Shown here: piece by piece, positions 1-7,682 of the stretch
How the letters are laid out: each line of letters begins with the position of its first letter
Numbering within the stretch: the first letter of the stretch is position 1
Assembly: GCA_021779955.1 (NCBI GenBank)
Contig: JAJXZS010000046.1
Span: 1-36,424, forward strand
Origin: Chloroflexota bacterium
GTDB lineage: Bacteria > Chloroflexota > Anaerolineae > Anaerolineales > Anaerolineaceae
Length of the DNA stretch: 36,424 bases
Direction: 5' to 3'
Translations under genes and position numbers: made by a program
Notes under the pieces: generated by a model
Told to the model about the DNA's origin: nothing
What the model saw: only the letters and a program-made list of their open reading frames with translations
The model's database searches: none

Positions 1-2
1 CT

Positions 3-929
3 CCTCAAACTCCAGGGACCTCGGTCTCAATCTCTGCAGGAGGGTCTTGTGATACGGGGGTGCGGGCCATGCGGGTCAAAGTAGATGGCAACATCATTTA
101 CGAACTGGGTGCTCCCAATATCACGGCGACCTGGAAATCTCCATCATCAGAAGGGAGCCACACAATTGCAGTGGAGGTGGCAGGCTGGGGTGACGACACC
201 TGGTCTTATGCGGCAAGCCAATCGAAGCCATTTATCCTGCAGAACAATATCCCGATAGCTTCAGTAGCTACTCAAACGCAATCACCCTCAAATACAACAA
301 TCGATAATGGGCAGGACAATTTGGAACCATTTGGTGGATTAGAGGAAACCGACTCATCCAGACCGGCATGGTGCTCGATACCGATTATTGGGGGCCTTTG
401 CAAAGAGTTTTATCTCCAAGCTAGCGATCTCAAATGTGACCCGCAATGTATGAGGACGGCTAGGAATTTAAGACCAGACATGGATTCTTGGGCAAAGGAT
501 AGTCAAACACCTGCAGAGGTGGCCAAAGCAGCATCCAATGAGGATCCATTCAAATTGTCTAACGGATGGACTTACACAGTTCATGTCAGAGATGAGACGG
601 AAAAAGATCCAATCAGTGCAAAAGATCTTATTGTTTGGCCTAAGGATTGTCAAAAAGTTCCTTATGAAGGTGGTCACATAGGATACGTCGAATCAATAAG
701 TGGAGATTCAATTCGGATCACTGACTCAAATTGGGGTAAAGCCAGTCCAGATGGTGTTTGTGCTTCTAGATCTAATGTCGAAATAAAGCTCGAGAGTTGT
801 ATGGTTTTCATCTCGAGCCCACAAATTATCAATGAATTTGATCTTTCACTACCCACGGCCGATACTCCATCAGCATCATTAAGACAAAGTGTAATTGATT
901 GGTTTAGGAACTTATTTGGAAAGAAATAA
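3..929 (+). CDS. CHAP-domain extracellular protein, 5' truncated by window
   Basis: The frame is open back to the window edge, so the N-terminus is missing; the GTG at 60 is unlikely to be the true start. The first ~80 visible residues look like a bacterial Ig-like beta domain, with a GSHTIAVEVAGWGDDTW stretch. After an Asn/Ser/Thr-rich linker comes a CHAP-like (cysteine, histidine-dependent amidohydrolase/peptidase) domain. The candidate nucleophile Cys is coded at 447-449, His in GGHIGYV at 675-677, and Asn in DSNW at 729-731. CHAP enzymes usually cut peptidoglycan peptide or amide bonds outside the cell, so a role in wall turnover or surface attachment is inferred. Codon use is AT-rich compared with comM and later genes. 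Fold assignment is fairly secure; substrate is unknown. Confidence 0.72.
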   Translation, partial: PQTPGTSVSISAGGSCDTGVRAMRVKVDGNIIYELGAPNITATWKSPSSEGSHTIAVEVAGWGDDTWSYAASQSKPFILQNNIPIASVATQTQSPSNTTIDNGQDNLEPFGGLEETDSSRPAWCSIPIIGGLCKEFYLQASDLKCDPQCMRTARNLRPDMDSWAKDSQTPAEVAKAASNEDPFKLSNGWTYTVHVRDETEKDPISAKDLIVWPKDCQKVPYEGGHIGYVESISGDSIRITDSNWGKASPDGVCASRSNVEIKLESCMVFISSPQIINEFDLSLPTADTPSASLRQSVIDWFRNLFGKK

Positions 930-1089
930 GAAGAGTAATGAGGGTTGGATCATAGTAATTCAAAAAAAGTCACTGACTCTTTTTCCGGACTAACTTCCTA
1001 AAGATAATGATCTTGTCTGAACTATGAACTCTTATTTGTTACTTACGAGTCTGAGACCACCTTTTTGATATTTGGTAGTTGTTATTGTA

Positions 1090-1377
1090 ATGAACTGCAC
1101 GGGTGCCCATGCGGTTATTGTGGCGACCGGTCAAGCCGTGCACCTACTCCTCGGGCGTCATCAGCAAATATCAGAAGCGGATTTCGGGACCGCTGTTGGA
1201 CTGCATCGACATTTACATCGAGGTATCGAGGGTGGAATACAAAAAGCTGAGCGACAGGCGCAAGGCCGAGACGTCCGAGGCGATCCACGCAAGGGTGGAA
1301 GCGGAGCGGCAGATCCAACTGGAACGCTTCATGGTGCAGGTAAAGGGGGCGAGGATGCGAGTTTTGTTCCGCCTCAC
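1090..1377 (+). pseudogene. Decayed partial copy of comM (Mg-chelatase-like ATPase)
   Basis: This stretch aligns with 5785-6063 inside the intact comM downstream, in the same orientation. By hand count about 87% of bases match over ~195 aligned positions. The encoded order GCPCGYCGD, then [18 protein letters not shown], then GGEDASFVP follows the intact protein, but it needs three frames. One base is lost near 1128 and another near 1352. Several changes alter conserved residues (Arg to Cys, His to Tyr, Glu to Lys). Neither the Walker A region nor the N-terminal domain is present. It is a relic fragment, not an active gene. Confidence 0.9.
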
Positions 1378-1488
1378 ACCGACATCTTCACATATTACCA
1401 ACCTTACAGTGTGGTCATATAAACTCAAAAAGGGCGTAGGTGGGTTGGCGCTCTTCCGACCCACCAAAGCCGTTCGCATACCCGCGTA

Positions 1489-1509
1489 GGGACGCGATAC
1501 ATCGCGTCC
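1489..1509. repeat. Short palindromic intergenic element
   Basis: A perfect 9-bp inverted repeat, GGACGCGAT and ATCGCGTCC, is separated by two bases and preceded by GTAG. Its shape fits a REP-like dispersed element. No T-tract follows, so it is not an intrinsic terminator. Only one copy is in the window. Confidence 0.6.
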
Positions 1510-1683
1510 GCGAATGATTCTTTCGAATTCTATGGTTTTTCCTAATGCATCATGGTTTCACTTGCGCTTTATTGCGTTCGTTGTATTGGCTGTGTGGCGA
1601 TGCTCACTGTTACGGTGGGTTGCCCTTTGCGCGGATGCCAGATTTGGCGTCCCTGCAAGATAAGATCCTCTTACTTCACACGA

Positions 1684-1712
1684 GTAAGGGCGCAGCGTCG
1701 CAGCGCCCTTAC
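1684..1712. repeat. Palindromic intergenic element with 10-bp arms
   Basis: GTAAGGGCGC at 1684-1693 and GCGCCCTTAC at 1703-1712 are perfect reverse complements around a 9-base loop. There is no T-tract. The sequence differs from the element at 1489, so at least two palindrome types share this spacer. Confidence 0.6.
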
Positions 1713-1794
1713 GAAGGAAAGGAAGTAGAAGCCGGGAAACGTGAAAAAGGGGTTGTGGGTTCAGATTCGAACCTACCCTACGACAATTTGATTG

Positions 1795-2934
1795 TCATTT
1801 GCTAATGTAAAACGCAGCCTGTGAGCCAAGGTAAAACTTCGGTGGATTGCCGCTTGTAAGTGCGATCGCATATATGTTCTTGTAATGCTCTGGACCGAAG
1901 AAAACCCAGCTTTCACCGTTGTCTGAGCTCTTATAAAATCCATCACCAGTACCGCAATACAGGATATTTGCCTGAGACCCATCCCATAGTAATGTATAAA
2001 TAGGCATCGGCATGTCAGGAACGGGATTAATGTCTTTCCAGTTTAGCCCACCATCGATGCTCTTATAAAGACCAAATGACATTGGATCTTTCAATTCTTT
2101 AATACCCATATATAGAGTACCTGGGGTATTTGGATCAGCTAATATCGTGGTGATATCGGTTTTTTCATCCTTGTACCAGACTTGTGCCCAGTTTTGTCCG
2201 CCATCAGAAGTCTTAAAGAGACCTTCCCTCCTGGCAATCGCGTAAAGAACGGCAGAATCCACTGGATCAAAGGCAAGAGCTGCAACTTTCTTTTCTGAAA
2301 GGCCCATCAATTCCCAGGTGTTCCCTTGATCTTTGCTAGTAAATATCCCACCGGATGTTGCCGCATAGATGACACCCGAGGTCAATTGCTGCGAGTACAA
2401 ACTAAACACTGTGTAACTAGATGAAGAGATCTTATTCACCAATAATGTCCAGCTCTTACCACTATCGGTGCTCTTGAAAATCCCCGCGCCAAAACCCCCT
2501 GTATATAAGATTGAAGGATCGGAAGAGTCAATTAATACAGTATAGAGATCTTTGTTCAAGACACGCTCCAAAGTTATCCCTCCATCATTACTAAAATAAA
2601 ACCCTTTGCTCGATCCGCCCCACATTGTCATATAAATGTTCGAGCTTGCACTTGGATCAATGGCTAGTGATGAGACAGCTCCTTCATCAAACGCAGTGCT
2701 TTCCCAGGAATACACAATTTCAGTAGGTGTGGGTACTAATGTCGCTGTCTCTGTTGGAGGAACAATGGTGTTTGTCGGGAAGGAAGTCGAAGTCTGGGTA
2801 GGGATCGAAGGAATTGTGGATCCTGGTGCCTCCGAACTGCTATTGGTACAGGCTGATAACAGGATAATAACCAAAAAAACCATCACCGCATGTTTCAAAT
2901 GCTGATTATTTGAAAAAGTCATAATCTTGCTCAT
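1795..2934 (-). CDS. BNR/sortilin-type beta-propeller lipoprotein
   Basis: The 379-residue product starts with a signal peptide ending in a lipobox (LLSAC, residues ~25-29), so it should be lipid-anchored on the outer face of the membrane. A Thr/Pro-rich linker (~35-70) leads to a propeller with about six Asp-box motifs of the S-x-D-x-G-x-x-W kind: STDSGKSW, SKDQGNTW, TSDGGQNW, SIDGGLNW, SSDNGESW and a degenerate SNDGGIT. Asp-box propellers occur in sialidases, Vps10/sortilin proteins and the photosystem II assembly factor Ycf48. No sialidase catalytic set is visible, so a binding or scaffold role is more likely. The start is supported by AGGAGG six bases upstream. It lies in the low-GC, repeat-rich left part of the window. 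Confidence 0.85.
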   Translation of the reverse strand: MSKIMTFSNNQHLKHAVMVFLVIILLSACTNSSSEAPGSTIPSIPTQTSTSFPTNTIVPPTETATLVPTPTEIVYSWESTAFDEGAVSSLAIDPSASSNIYMTMWGGSSKGFYFSNDGGITLERVLNKDLYTVLIDSSDPSILYTGGFGAGIFKSTDSGKSWTLLVNKISSSSYTVFSLYSQQLTSGVIYAATSGGIFTSKDQGNTWELMGLSEKKVAALAFDPVDSAVLYAIARREGLFKTSDGGQNWAQVWYKDEKTDITTILADPNTPGTLYMGIKELKDPMSFGLYKSIDGGLNWKDINPVPDMPMPIYTLLWDGSQANILYCGTGDGFYKSSDNGESWVFFGPEHYKNIYAIALTSGNPPKFYLGSQAAFYISK

Positions 2935-2954
2935 GTTTCCTCCTATTTATGTGA

Positions 2955-2983
2955 AGTGTAAAATTGGACTTATCTCCAATCAA
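2955..2983 (-). promoter_or_regulatory. Candidate promoter of the propeller lipoprotein gene
   Basis: Read leftward, TTGATT (2983-2978) and TACACT (2960-2955) are 17 bases apart. Transcription would start near 2948, giving a ~14-base leader that contains the AGGAGG ribosome site. Confidence 0.5.
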
Positions 2984-3118
2984 GGAAATTGAGTCCCGTA
3001 GAGTGTGTTCGATTATGAACCCACCAAATCCGCAACTGGTGCGCCAAAGACATACCATACCCACTAAGTCAATTTGAGAGTATAAAGGAGTAGCAACCGC
3101 TTCACAAATGTCGGAAAA

Positions 3119-3154
3119 AGCAAATAGAGCGGTGGGAAGTCCGCTCTATTTGCT
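3119..3154 (-). terminator. Intrinsic terminator of the lectin-like gene
   Basis: A perfect 14-bp stem (3119-3132 with 3141-3154) around an 8-base loop is followed, on the leftward transcript, by a run of five T. It lies 15 bases past the stop codon at 3170. Confidence 0.9.
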
Positions 3155-3169
3155 AGGCTTTCAGGAGAA

Positions 3170-3841
3170 TCAGTTATATCTAAATATCTTTACTTCTATG
3201 CTTCCTGTATTATCACTATAATAGTCATCCAAAATTTTAAAACTAGCTGTTGTGCCTGCTCCGGTTAATGCGCCAACGTAAGTATGCGTCACCGTCTCAC
3301 AAGCTGTTCCCCATTCAACATTGGTGCCATTCACCCATACTTGCAGATAATATTGTTTAGGGCTGGCAAAAACGGAACCATCTATCCAGGCATTTACGCC
3401 AGTACTATTGTTATAACCCGGAAGTCTGAATGAGCATCTTGCATCGGCAATTCCAGCCTCACCCCAGTTAGCAAACCTGTATGTTCCGCTCGCCACCAAT
3501 TCGTAATTGATCCCAGTTTCCAAGATGGCTGTAGAATTTACTGTTGCTCCACCCGCTGGAACTGTTACAGTATCCACCAATGTTTTTACATCAATTACTG
3601 AACAATCAGCTGCAAATTTCTTTCCGATCATCCCTGGCACCAACTCACCAGGGGATGCATCCCCATGATCCACGTGCGCCGGAAATGCGCTTTCGCTGAT
3701 CGAAATCAAATGATATACACCCAGTTCGTCAAGATGGCAGACAGCCACTTTTGTGGTTCCAGCAAAAACACTTCCGACCGGCAAAAACGCAACCAGCATT
3801 GCCAAAATGACTAAAACGCCTAAAAATCTGTACGTTTTCAT
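3170..3841 (-). CDS. Secreted protein with LecA-like C-terminal domain
   Basis: The 223-residue product has a Sec signal peptide with likely cleavage after GSVFA (residue ~27). Next comes a short module VCHLDELGVYHLISIS...AHVDHGDASPGE; this Cys-His...His-x-x-His-Gly-Asp pattern recurs in many surface proteins with an unknown role. Residues ~95-223 resemble the LecA (PA-IL) galactose-lectin-type beta sandwich: SGTYRFANWGEAG, an LQVWVNG strand, a WG...C...THTY stretch, and a closing YYSDNTGSIEVKIF. In LecA the D-x-Y-x-D-N segment binds calcium and sugar; here YYSDN is similar, so sugar binding is plausible but unproven. GGAGAG precedes the ATG. It is a single-gene unit with a strong terminator and a structured leader. 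Confidence 0.78.
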   Translation of the reverse strand: MKTYRFLGVLVILAMLVAFLPVGSVFAGTTKVAVCHLDELGVYHLISISESAFPAHVDHGDASPGELVPGMIGKKFAADCSVIDVKTLVDTVTVPAGGATVNSTAILETGINYELVASGTYRFANWGEAGIADARCSFRLPGYNNSTGVNAWIDGSVFASPKQYYLQVWVNGTNVEWGTACETVTHTYVGALTGAGTTASFKILDDYYSDNTGSIEVKIFRYN

Positions 3842-3942
3842 GTTCTCTCCTTTAGGTAATTAAAAAAATCGGATTTGAAGTATGGATATTAGAACCATTT
3901 CACATCACCAGAGTACACGAATCAATAGCCCTCCTTTCGCTT

Positions 3943-4065
3943 AACAATATAAAAACCGACCACAACCGTGGCCGGTTTCGCTATTAGCTCCCCAAAAGAG
4001 TTCCCCTATATTGTTGAAGTCTGCAGTGAGAGGGATGAGCGACCAACTACCCCTTCTGGTTCATC
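3943..4065 (-). ncRNA. Candidate structured leader or attenuator RNA
   Basis: On the leftward strand, upstream of the lectin-like gene, three nested or adjacent helices can be drawn. One is a 9-bp stem with a 3-base bulge (4034-4045 with 4057-4065). The second is a perfect 9-bp outer stem, AACAATATA (3943-3951) with TATATTGTT (4007-4015). Inside that is an 11-bp GC-rich hairpin (3953-3963 with 3968-3978, one G-U pair) running into TTTTT. The inner hairpin has terminator form but sits ~110 bases before the start codon at 3841, which suggests transcription attenuation. I found no match to a known riboswitch core. Function is inferred from structure only. Confidence 0.45.
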
Positions 4066-4387
4066 GCTTCCTGTCTATAAGGATATACCGATATTCAAGA
4101 GAGTCAAGTTAATAATAGATTAATCTTTGTAGGATGTATGTAATATTCAATTACTTTTGTCTCACGACACCGTTTCGGTATACCCAAGTTGGTGCAGCGA
4201 ACGGCACAGGTAGCCTTGCGTAAAATTTGGAGTATTGACCAAGGGCTGCATGTGCTCCCCAAGTGTCGTCATCCGAGGTGTATTTTGGGTCCGTGGGGTG
4301 GAAAGGGGATTGAAGAAAGGATAGCTGATCAGCGAGGACTTACCGTTAAAGATCAAAGACAAATCAATCGATAAGAATGACTCTGGT
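4066..4387. other. AT-rich spacer, no recognised feature
   Basis: Short frames exist on both strands between about 4162 and 4398, but none has a recognisable domain, ribosome site or coding-like composition. The first part (4081-4150) is strongly AT-rich and is where a promoter for the leftward leader RNA should lie; no convincing pair of boxes was found. Confidence 0.4.
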
Positions 4388-4464
4388 GCCCGGGGCAAAG
4401 CTTCGGCAATGCGATTTAGCCTCGCTCGCCACCGTGATTCGCCGATGCTTTGCCCCTACAGGTG
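4388..4464. repeat. 77-bp dispersed repeat, copy 1
   Basis: The ends are inverted: GGGGCAAAGCTTCGGC near the left and GCCGATGCTTTGCCCC near the right, with one mismatch. A ~35-base centre is shared with copy 2 at 4580 (about 84% identity over the whole element by eye). There is no coding capacity, so a MITE- or REP-like element is the best reading. Confidence 0.75.
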
Positions 4465-4498
4465 GTTGACGGTCAAGACAGGGTGGGCGGTATGAGGC

Positions 4499-4551
4499 GG
4501 GAGGGTCTCGCTTGGTGAAGGTGCGATAGTCCAATCAGCATAGACCCTCCC
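4499..4551. repeat. 53-bp inverted-repeat element between the two 77-bp copies
   Basis: GGGAGGGTCT (4499-4508) and AGACCCTCCC (4542-4551) are perfect 10-bp inverted ends around a 33-base centre. The element is followed by TTACAGG; the 77-bp elements end in a similar CTACAGG, so the two types may share a junction sequence. Confidence 0.6.
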
Positions 4552-4579
4552 TTACAGGAAATGACGCCGATGGAATGAT

Positions 4580-4656
4580 GCCCGGGGCAAGGCTTCGGCA
4601 ATGCGAATTAGCTCTGCTCTCAACGGTGACTCGCCGATGCTTTGCCCCTACAGGTG
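4580..4656. repeat. 77-bp dispersed repeat, copy 2
   Basis: This has the same length, orientation and inverted ends as the copy at 4388. Differences are concentrated in the centre (GAATTAGCTCTGCTCTCAAC against GATTTAGCCTCGCTCGCCAC). The two copies are 115 bases apart. The divergence argues against a very recent duplication. Confidence 0.75.
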
Positions 4657-4711
4657 AAGAGAAAACAAATGGGGGAAGAGACAGGAGCTGAGATAAACGA
4701 TGAGAATTCGG

Positions 4712-4740
4712 TTGACACGAGATGGAGATTACTCTAAACT
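4712..4740 (+). promoter_or_regulatory. Promoter of comM, apparently leaderless
   Basis: A perfect TTGACA (4712-4717), a 17-base spacer and TAAACT (4735-4740) end six bases before the comM ATG at 4747. The expected start of transcription falls on or next to the ATG. No Shine-Dalgarno sequence is seen at a useful distance. Confidence 0.7.
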
Positions 4741-4746
4741 AATTTC

Positions 4747-6294
4747 ATGCTTTCCAGAGTCTACTCATGCGCAGTGGTGGGTATGGAGGGGGTCATCGTC
4801 GAGGTCGAGGTAGACACAGGCGACGGCTTGCCCAAGATGATCATCGTCGGCCTGCCCGACGAGGCGGTTCAGGAATCGCGCGAACGGGTGCATTCCGCGA
4901 TCAAGAACGCAGACCTGTATTACCCGCGCAAAAAGATCACGGTGAACCTGGCGCCGGCGGTGGTGCGCAAGGAAGGCGCTGGTTACGATCTGCCCATTGC
5001 GTTGGGCGTGCTGATCGCATCGGCGCAGCTTCCGGTGACTTGCGTGGACAACGCGCTGGTGATCGGGGAACTGTCGCTGGACGGCAGCGTGCGGCATGTG
5101 CGCGGGGTGCTGCCCATGGCAGCCCTGGCCAGGGAGAGAGGTTTCGAGCGGGTTTTCACGCCCATCGCGGACGCCCGCGAGGCCGCGCTGATCCCGGGGC
5201 TCGAGGTCATTCCGGTCGGCTCGATCGGTGATCTTTACCGGCATCTGATCCACCAGGCGATCATCGCTCCGCAGCCGCCGGTGGAACCCGCGGATATCCC
5301 CATTTCGGTGCAGACGGATTTCAGCGAGGTGAAGGGGCAGGAGCACGTCAAGCGCGCGCTCGAGGTGGCGGCTGCCGGCGGGCACAACATCCTGATGACC
5401 GGCTCGCCAGGGGCAGGCAAGACGCTGCTGGCGCGGGCGCTGCCCGGAATCCTGCCCAAGATGTCGCTGGAAGAATCGCTGGATGTCACCCGGGTGTACT
5501 CGGTGGCCGACCAGTTGCCCGCGGACACCCCGCTCATCTGCAACCGCCCGTTTCGCTCGCCGCATCACACCGTGTCTTTCGCCGGACTGGTGGGCGGAGG
5601 AAACATCCCGCGGCCCGGCGAAATCTCGCTGGCGCACCGGGGCGTGCTCTTCCTGGACGAACTGCCCGAGTTCAACCCGAAGGTGCTCGAGGTGCTGCGC
5701 CAGCCGATGGAGGATAAGATCGTGACCATCAGCCGCGCCCACGGCACGATCACCTTTCCGGCGAGTTTCCAGATGGTTGGCGCGATGAACCCGTGCCCAT
5801 GCGGCTATTACGGCGACCCGGTCAAGGCGTGCACGTGCTCCTCCGGCGTCATCAGCAAATATCAAAAGCGCATTTCGGGCCCGCTGCTGGACCGCATCGA
5901 CATTCACATCGAGGTGCCGCGGGTGGAATACGAAAAGCTGAGCGACCGGCGCATGGCCGAGACGTCGGAGGTCATCCGCGCGAGGGTGGAAGCGGCGCGG
6001 CAGATCCAGCGCGAGCGCTTCATGGCGCAGGTCAAAGAGGGCGAGGACGCGAGCTTTGTCCCGCTGTGCAACGCGGACATGCGGCCGGCGGAGATCCGCC
6101 AGTATTGCCTGCTCGACGCGACAGGCCAGGCGCTGATGAAGACCGCTATGAACCAGCTTCAACTCACCGCGCGGGCTTACCACCGCATTCTCAAACTGGC
6201 ACGAACGATCGCAGACCTGGCGGGGGCAACGGACATCCAGCCGACGCACCTGGCCGAAGCGCTACAGTACAGGCCGCGAACGTCCACCTACTGA
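4747..6294 (+). CDS. comM: YifB/ComM family Mg-chelatase-like AAA+ ATPase
   Basis: At 515 residues this is full length for the family. An N-terminal ChlI/Lon-protease-like domain (~1-170, with the [15 protein letters not shown] stretch) precedes the Mg-chelatase-type AAA+ core (~190-400). Walker A is GSPGAGKT, Walker B is [10 protein letters not shown], and the Cys-rich [11 protein letters not shown] loop follows. The C-terminal Mg_chelatase_C region covers ~410-510. In Haemophilus and Vibrio, ComM is a hexameric helicase that promotes branch migration during natural transformation; the same activity is inferred here, though many non-competent bacteria carry the gene. It marks the switch to GC-rich sequence, and a decayed fragment of the same gene lies 3.4 kb upstream. 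The ATG is supported by a promoter that ends right before it. Confidence 0.95.
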
Positions 6295-6386
6295 ACTCCC
6301 GAGATTAAAAAATCGATGCGTATTGAAACCTGCGCCGCTCCCTGACGTATGTACTGTCAGAATCATTCTTGTGGAGCAGAGAAAAG

Positions 6387-7676
6387 ATGTCATCAGCAGA
6401 GAACCGGCTGGATGAACTGGTGCGGCGGCAGGTGGAGAAGATGGCGCAGGTCTGGAACGATGCGGATTGCGCCATGCCACATTTCAACCGCAGCTATTCA
6501 TCCGCCGAGAAAAAACAAAATGAAGCGATTTTATCGGAGCAATTGGGCTGGCTGATCAATGCGCTCGAGTCGTCGAATGGAAACGGCGCCAGGCAGGAGG
6601 AGATCAAGCGCGAGGCGGGCATCCGGCTCAAGCAGGCTGGCAAGGCGATCTTCGAGCTGACGGACGCGCAGGTGGATACCATGGAGAACGAGGGGATCCC
6701 GGCGGTCAGTTCGCAGTTCTTCCAGGCGGCGCGGCAGTTCGACCCAGCCATCGCGACAGCCGACATCTTCCAGGCCGGCCGCAACGTGTGGACGATGAAT
6801 TATCTGCAGGTGCTGCTCGACCTGCCTGTGCGCCTTTCGCCTTCGGTGTTTGCCTACAGCATGCTCTATCCTGTGACGGACAATTACCTTGACGACGCGG
6901 GTATCTCCCGTGACGCGAAGAGGGCATTCAACGAGCGATTCAGCTGCTGGCTGAAGGGAGAGGGGGGACGGGCGACAAACGAGCACGAGGGTCAGGTGCT
7001 CGAGCTGGTGCGGATGATCGAGGGCGAGTATCCACGGGCGATGTTCCCCGAAGTGTATGAATGCCTGATGGCGATCCATGGCGCGCAGCAGAAAAGCCTG
7101 CTCCAGCGGGCGGATCACGGCGCACAGTCAGCGGAGAGTCTGCGCATCGCCATCGAGAAGGGCGGCGCTTCGGTACTGGCGGATGCCATCCTGGTGGCGG
7201 GCAGGATGCCCGTATGGCAGATGGAAATCGCGTTCAACTACGGCGTTTTTGCCCAGTTCATGGACGACCAGGAGGACGTGGCATCAGACCTGAAGCAGAA
7301 GGCGGGTTCGGTCTTCACCGAAGGCGCGCGGCATGGCAGGCTGGATGCGACGATGAATCGGCTGTTCTCGTTTTCGCGGACGGTGCTGAAAGACCTGCAG
7401 CGGTTCGAGAATGCGCGATCCAGGCCGCTGATGGAGCTATCGCTCAAGGGAATCGACATGCTGCTGATCGATGCCTGCGCGCGGACCTCGCGCTTCTACT
7501 CGCGAAGATATCTCAGAGACCTCGAGGAGTATTTCCCCTTCCGGTTTGCCTACCTGGCGGAAATCCGCAAGCAGGTGGAGCGGAAGAAGCCGCTGCTCAA
7601 CCGCTTTATGAACGGGATGACGACCGCCGCGGCGGTCAAGCTCCCGGAATGGATTCCTGCGATGGCGCTCGATTGA
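6387..7676 (+). CDS. Class I isoprenoid-synthase-like protein, product unknown
   Basis: The 429-residue, mostly helical protein has two Asp-rich motifs spaced as in class I terpenoid/prenyl synthase folds: DNYLDD at residues 165-170 and DDQED at 293-297. A FQAGRNVWTMNYLQVLLDLP helix precedes the first. In that fold such motifs hold Mg2+ and the diphosphate of a prenyl substrate. The first ~130 residues (acidic, polar) have no family I recognise. I chose the ATG at 6387, with GGAG about 12 bases upstream, over the in-frame TTG at 6369. The gene is convergent with the DUF1028 gene, six bases apart. Substrate and pathway cannot be read from the sequence; no carotenoid or hopanoid gene is nearby. 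Confidence 0.65.
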   Translation: MSSAENRLDELVRRQVEKMAQVWNDADCAMPHFNRSYSSAEKKQNEAILSEQLGWLINALESSNGNGARQEEIKREAGIRLKQAGKAIFELTDAQVDTMENEGIPAVSSQFFQAARQFDPAIATADIFQAGRNVWTMNYLQVLLDLPVRLSPSVFAYSMLYPVTDNYLDDAGISRDAKRAFNERFSCWLKGEGGRATNEHEGQVLELVRMIEGEYPRAMFPEVYECLMAIHGAQQKSLLQRADHGAQSAESLRIAIEKGGASVLADAILVAGRMPVWQMEIAFNYGVFAQFMDDQEDVASDLKQKAGSVFTEGARHGRLDATMNRLFSFSRTVLKDLQRFENARSRPLMELSLKGIDMLLIDACARTSRFYSRRYLRDLEEYFPFRFAYLAEIRKQVERKKPLLNRFMNGMTTAAAVKLPEWIPAMALD

Positions 7677-7682
7677 GCGCCA

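Larger units (their letters stand above)
1378..1794. other. Intergenic stretch with palindromes, no gene
   Basis: Between the comM relic and the convergent lipoprotein gene I see no credible coding frame. It holds three inverted repeats: a 7-bp stem at 1439-1445/1459-1465 and the two palindromes listed separately at 1489-1509 and 1684-1712. A short open frame at 1545-1805 has no recognisable domain and no ribosome site. Confidence 0.6.

Noticed and set aside
1545-1805. An 86-residue open frame between the comM relic and the lipoprotein gene
   Set aside because: It crosses a palindromic repeat, has no recognisable motif and overlaps the convergent gene's end.
3943-4065. Known riboswitch class (cyclic-di-GMP I/II, cobalamin, fluoride, molybdenum cofactor)
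   Set aside because: None of the conserved cores I remember for these classes could be found, so the leader is reported only as an unclassified candidate.
4162-4398. Short open frames on both strands in the 3842-4746 spacer
   Set aside because: No domain, no ribosome site, and each runs into or ends at the 77-bp repeat.
4388-4656. Possible CRISPR array
   Set aside because: Only two 77-bp copies with inverted ends, a spacer of 115 bases that itself contains another palindrome, and no cas genes.
4765-6249. A 494-residue open frame antisense to comM
   Set aside because: It mirrors the GC-rich comM codons, is rich in Arg/His/Asp with no domain, and has no ribosome site. Similar long antisense frames in pdp (25401-26534) and ileS (29102-30040) were rejected for the same reason.
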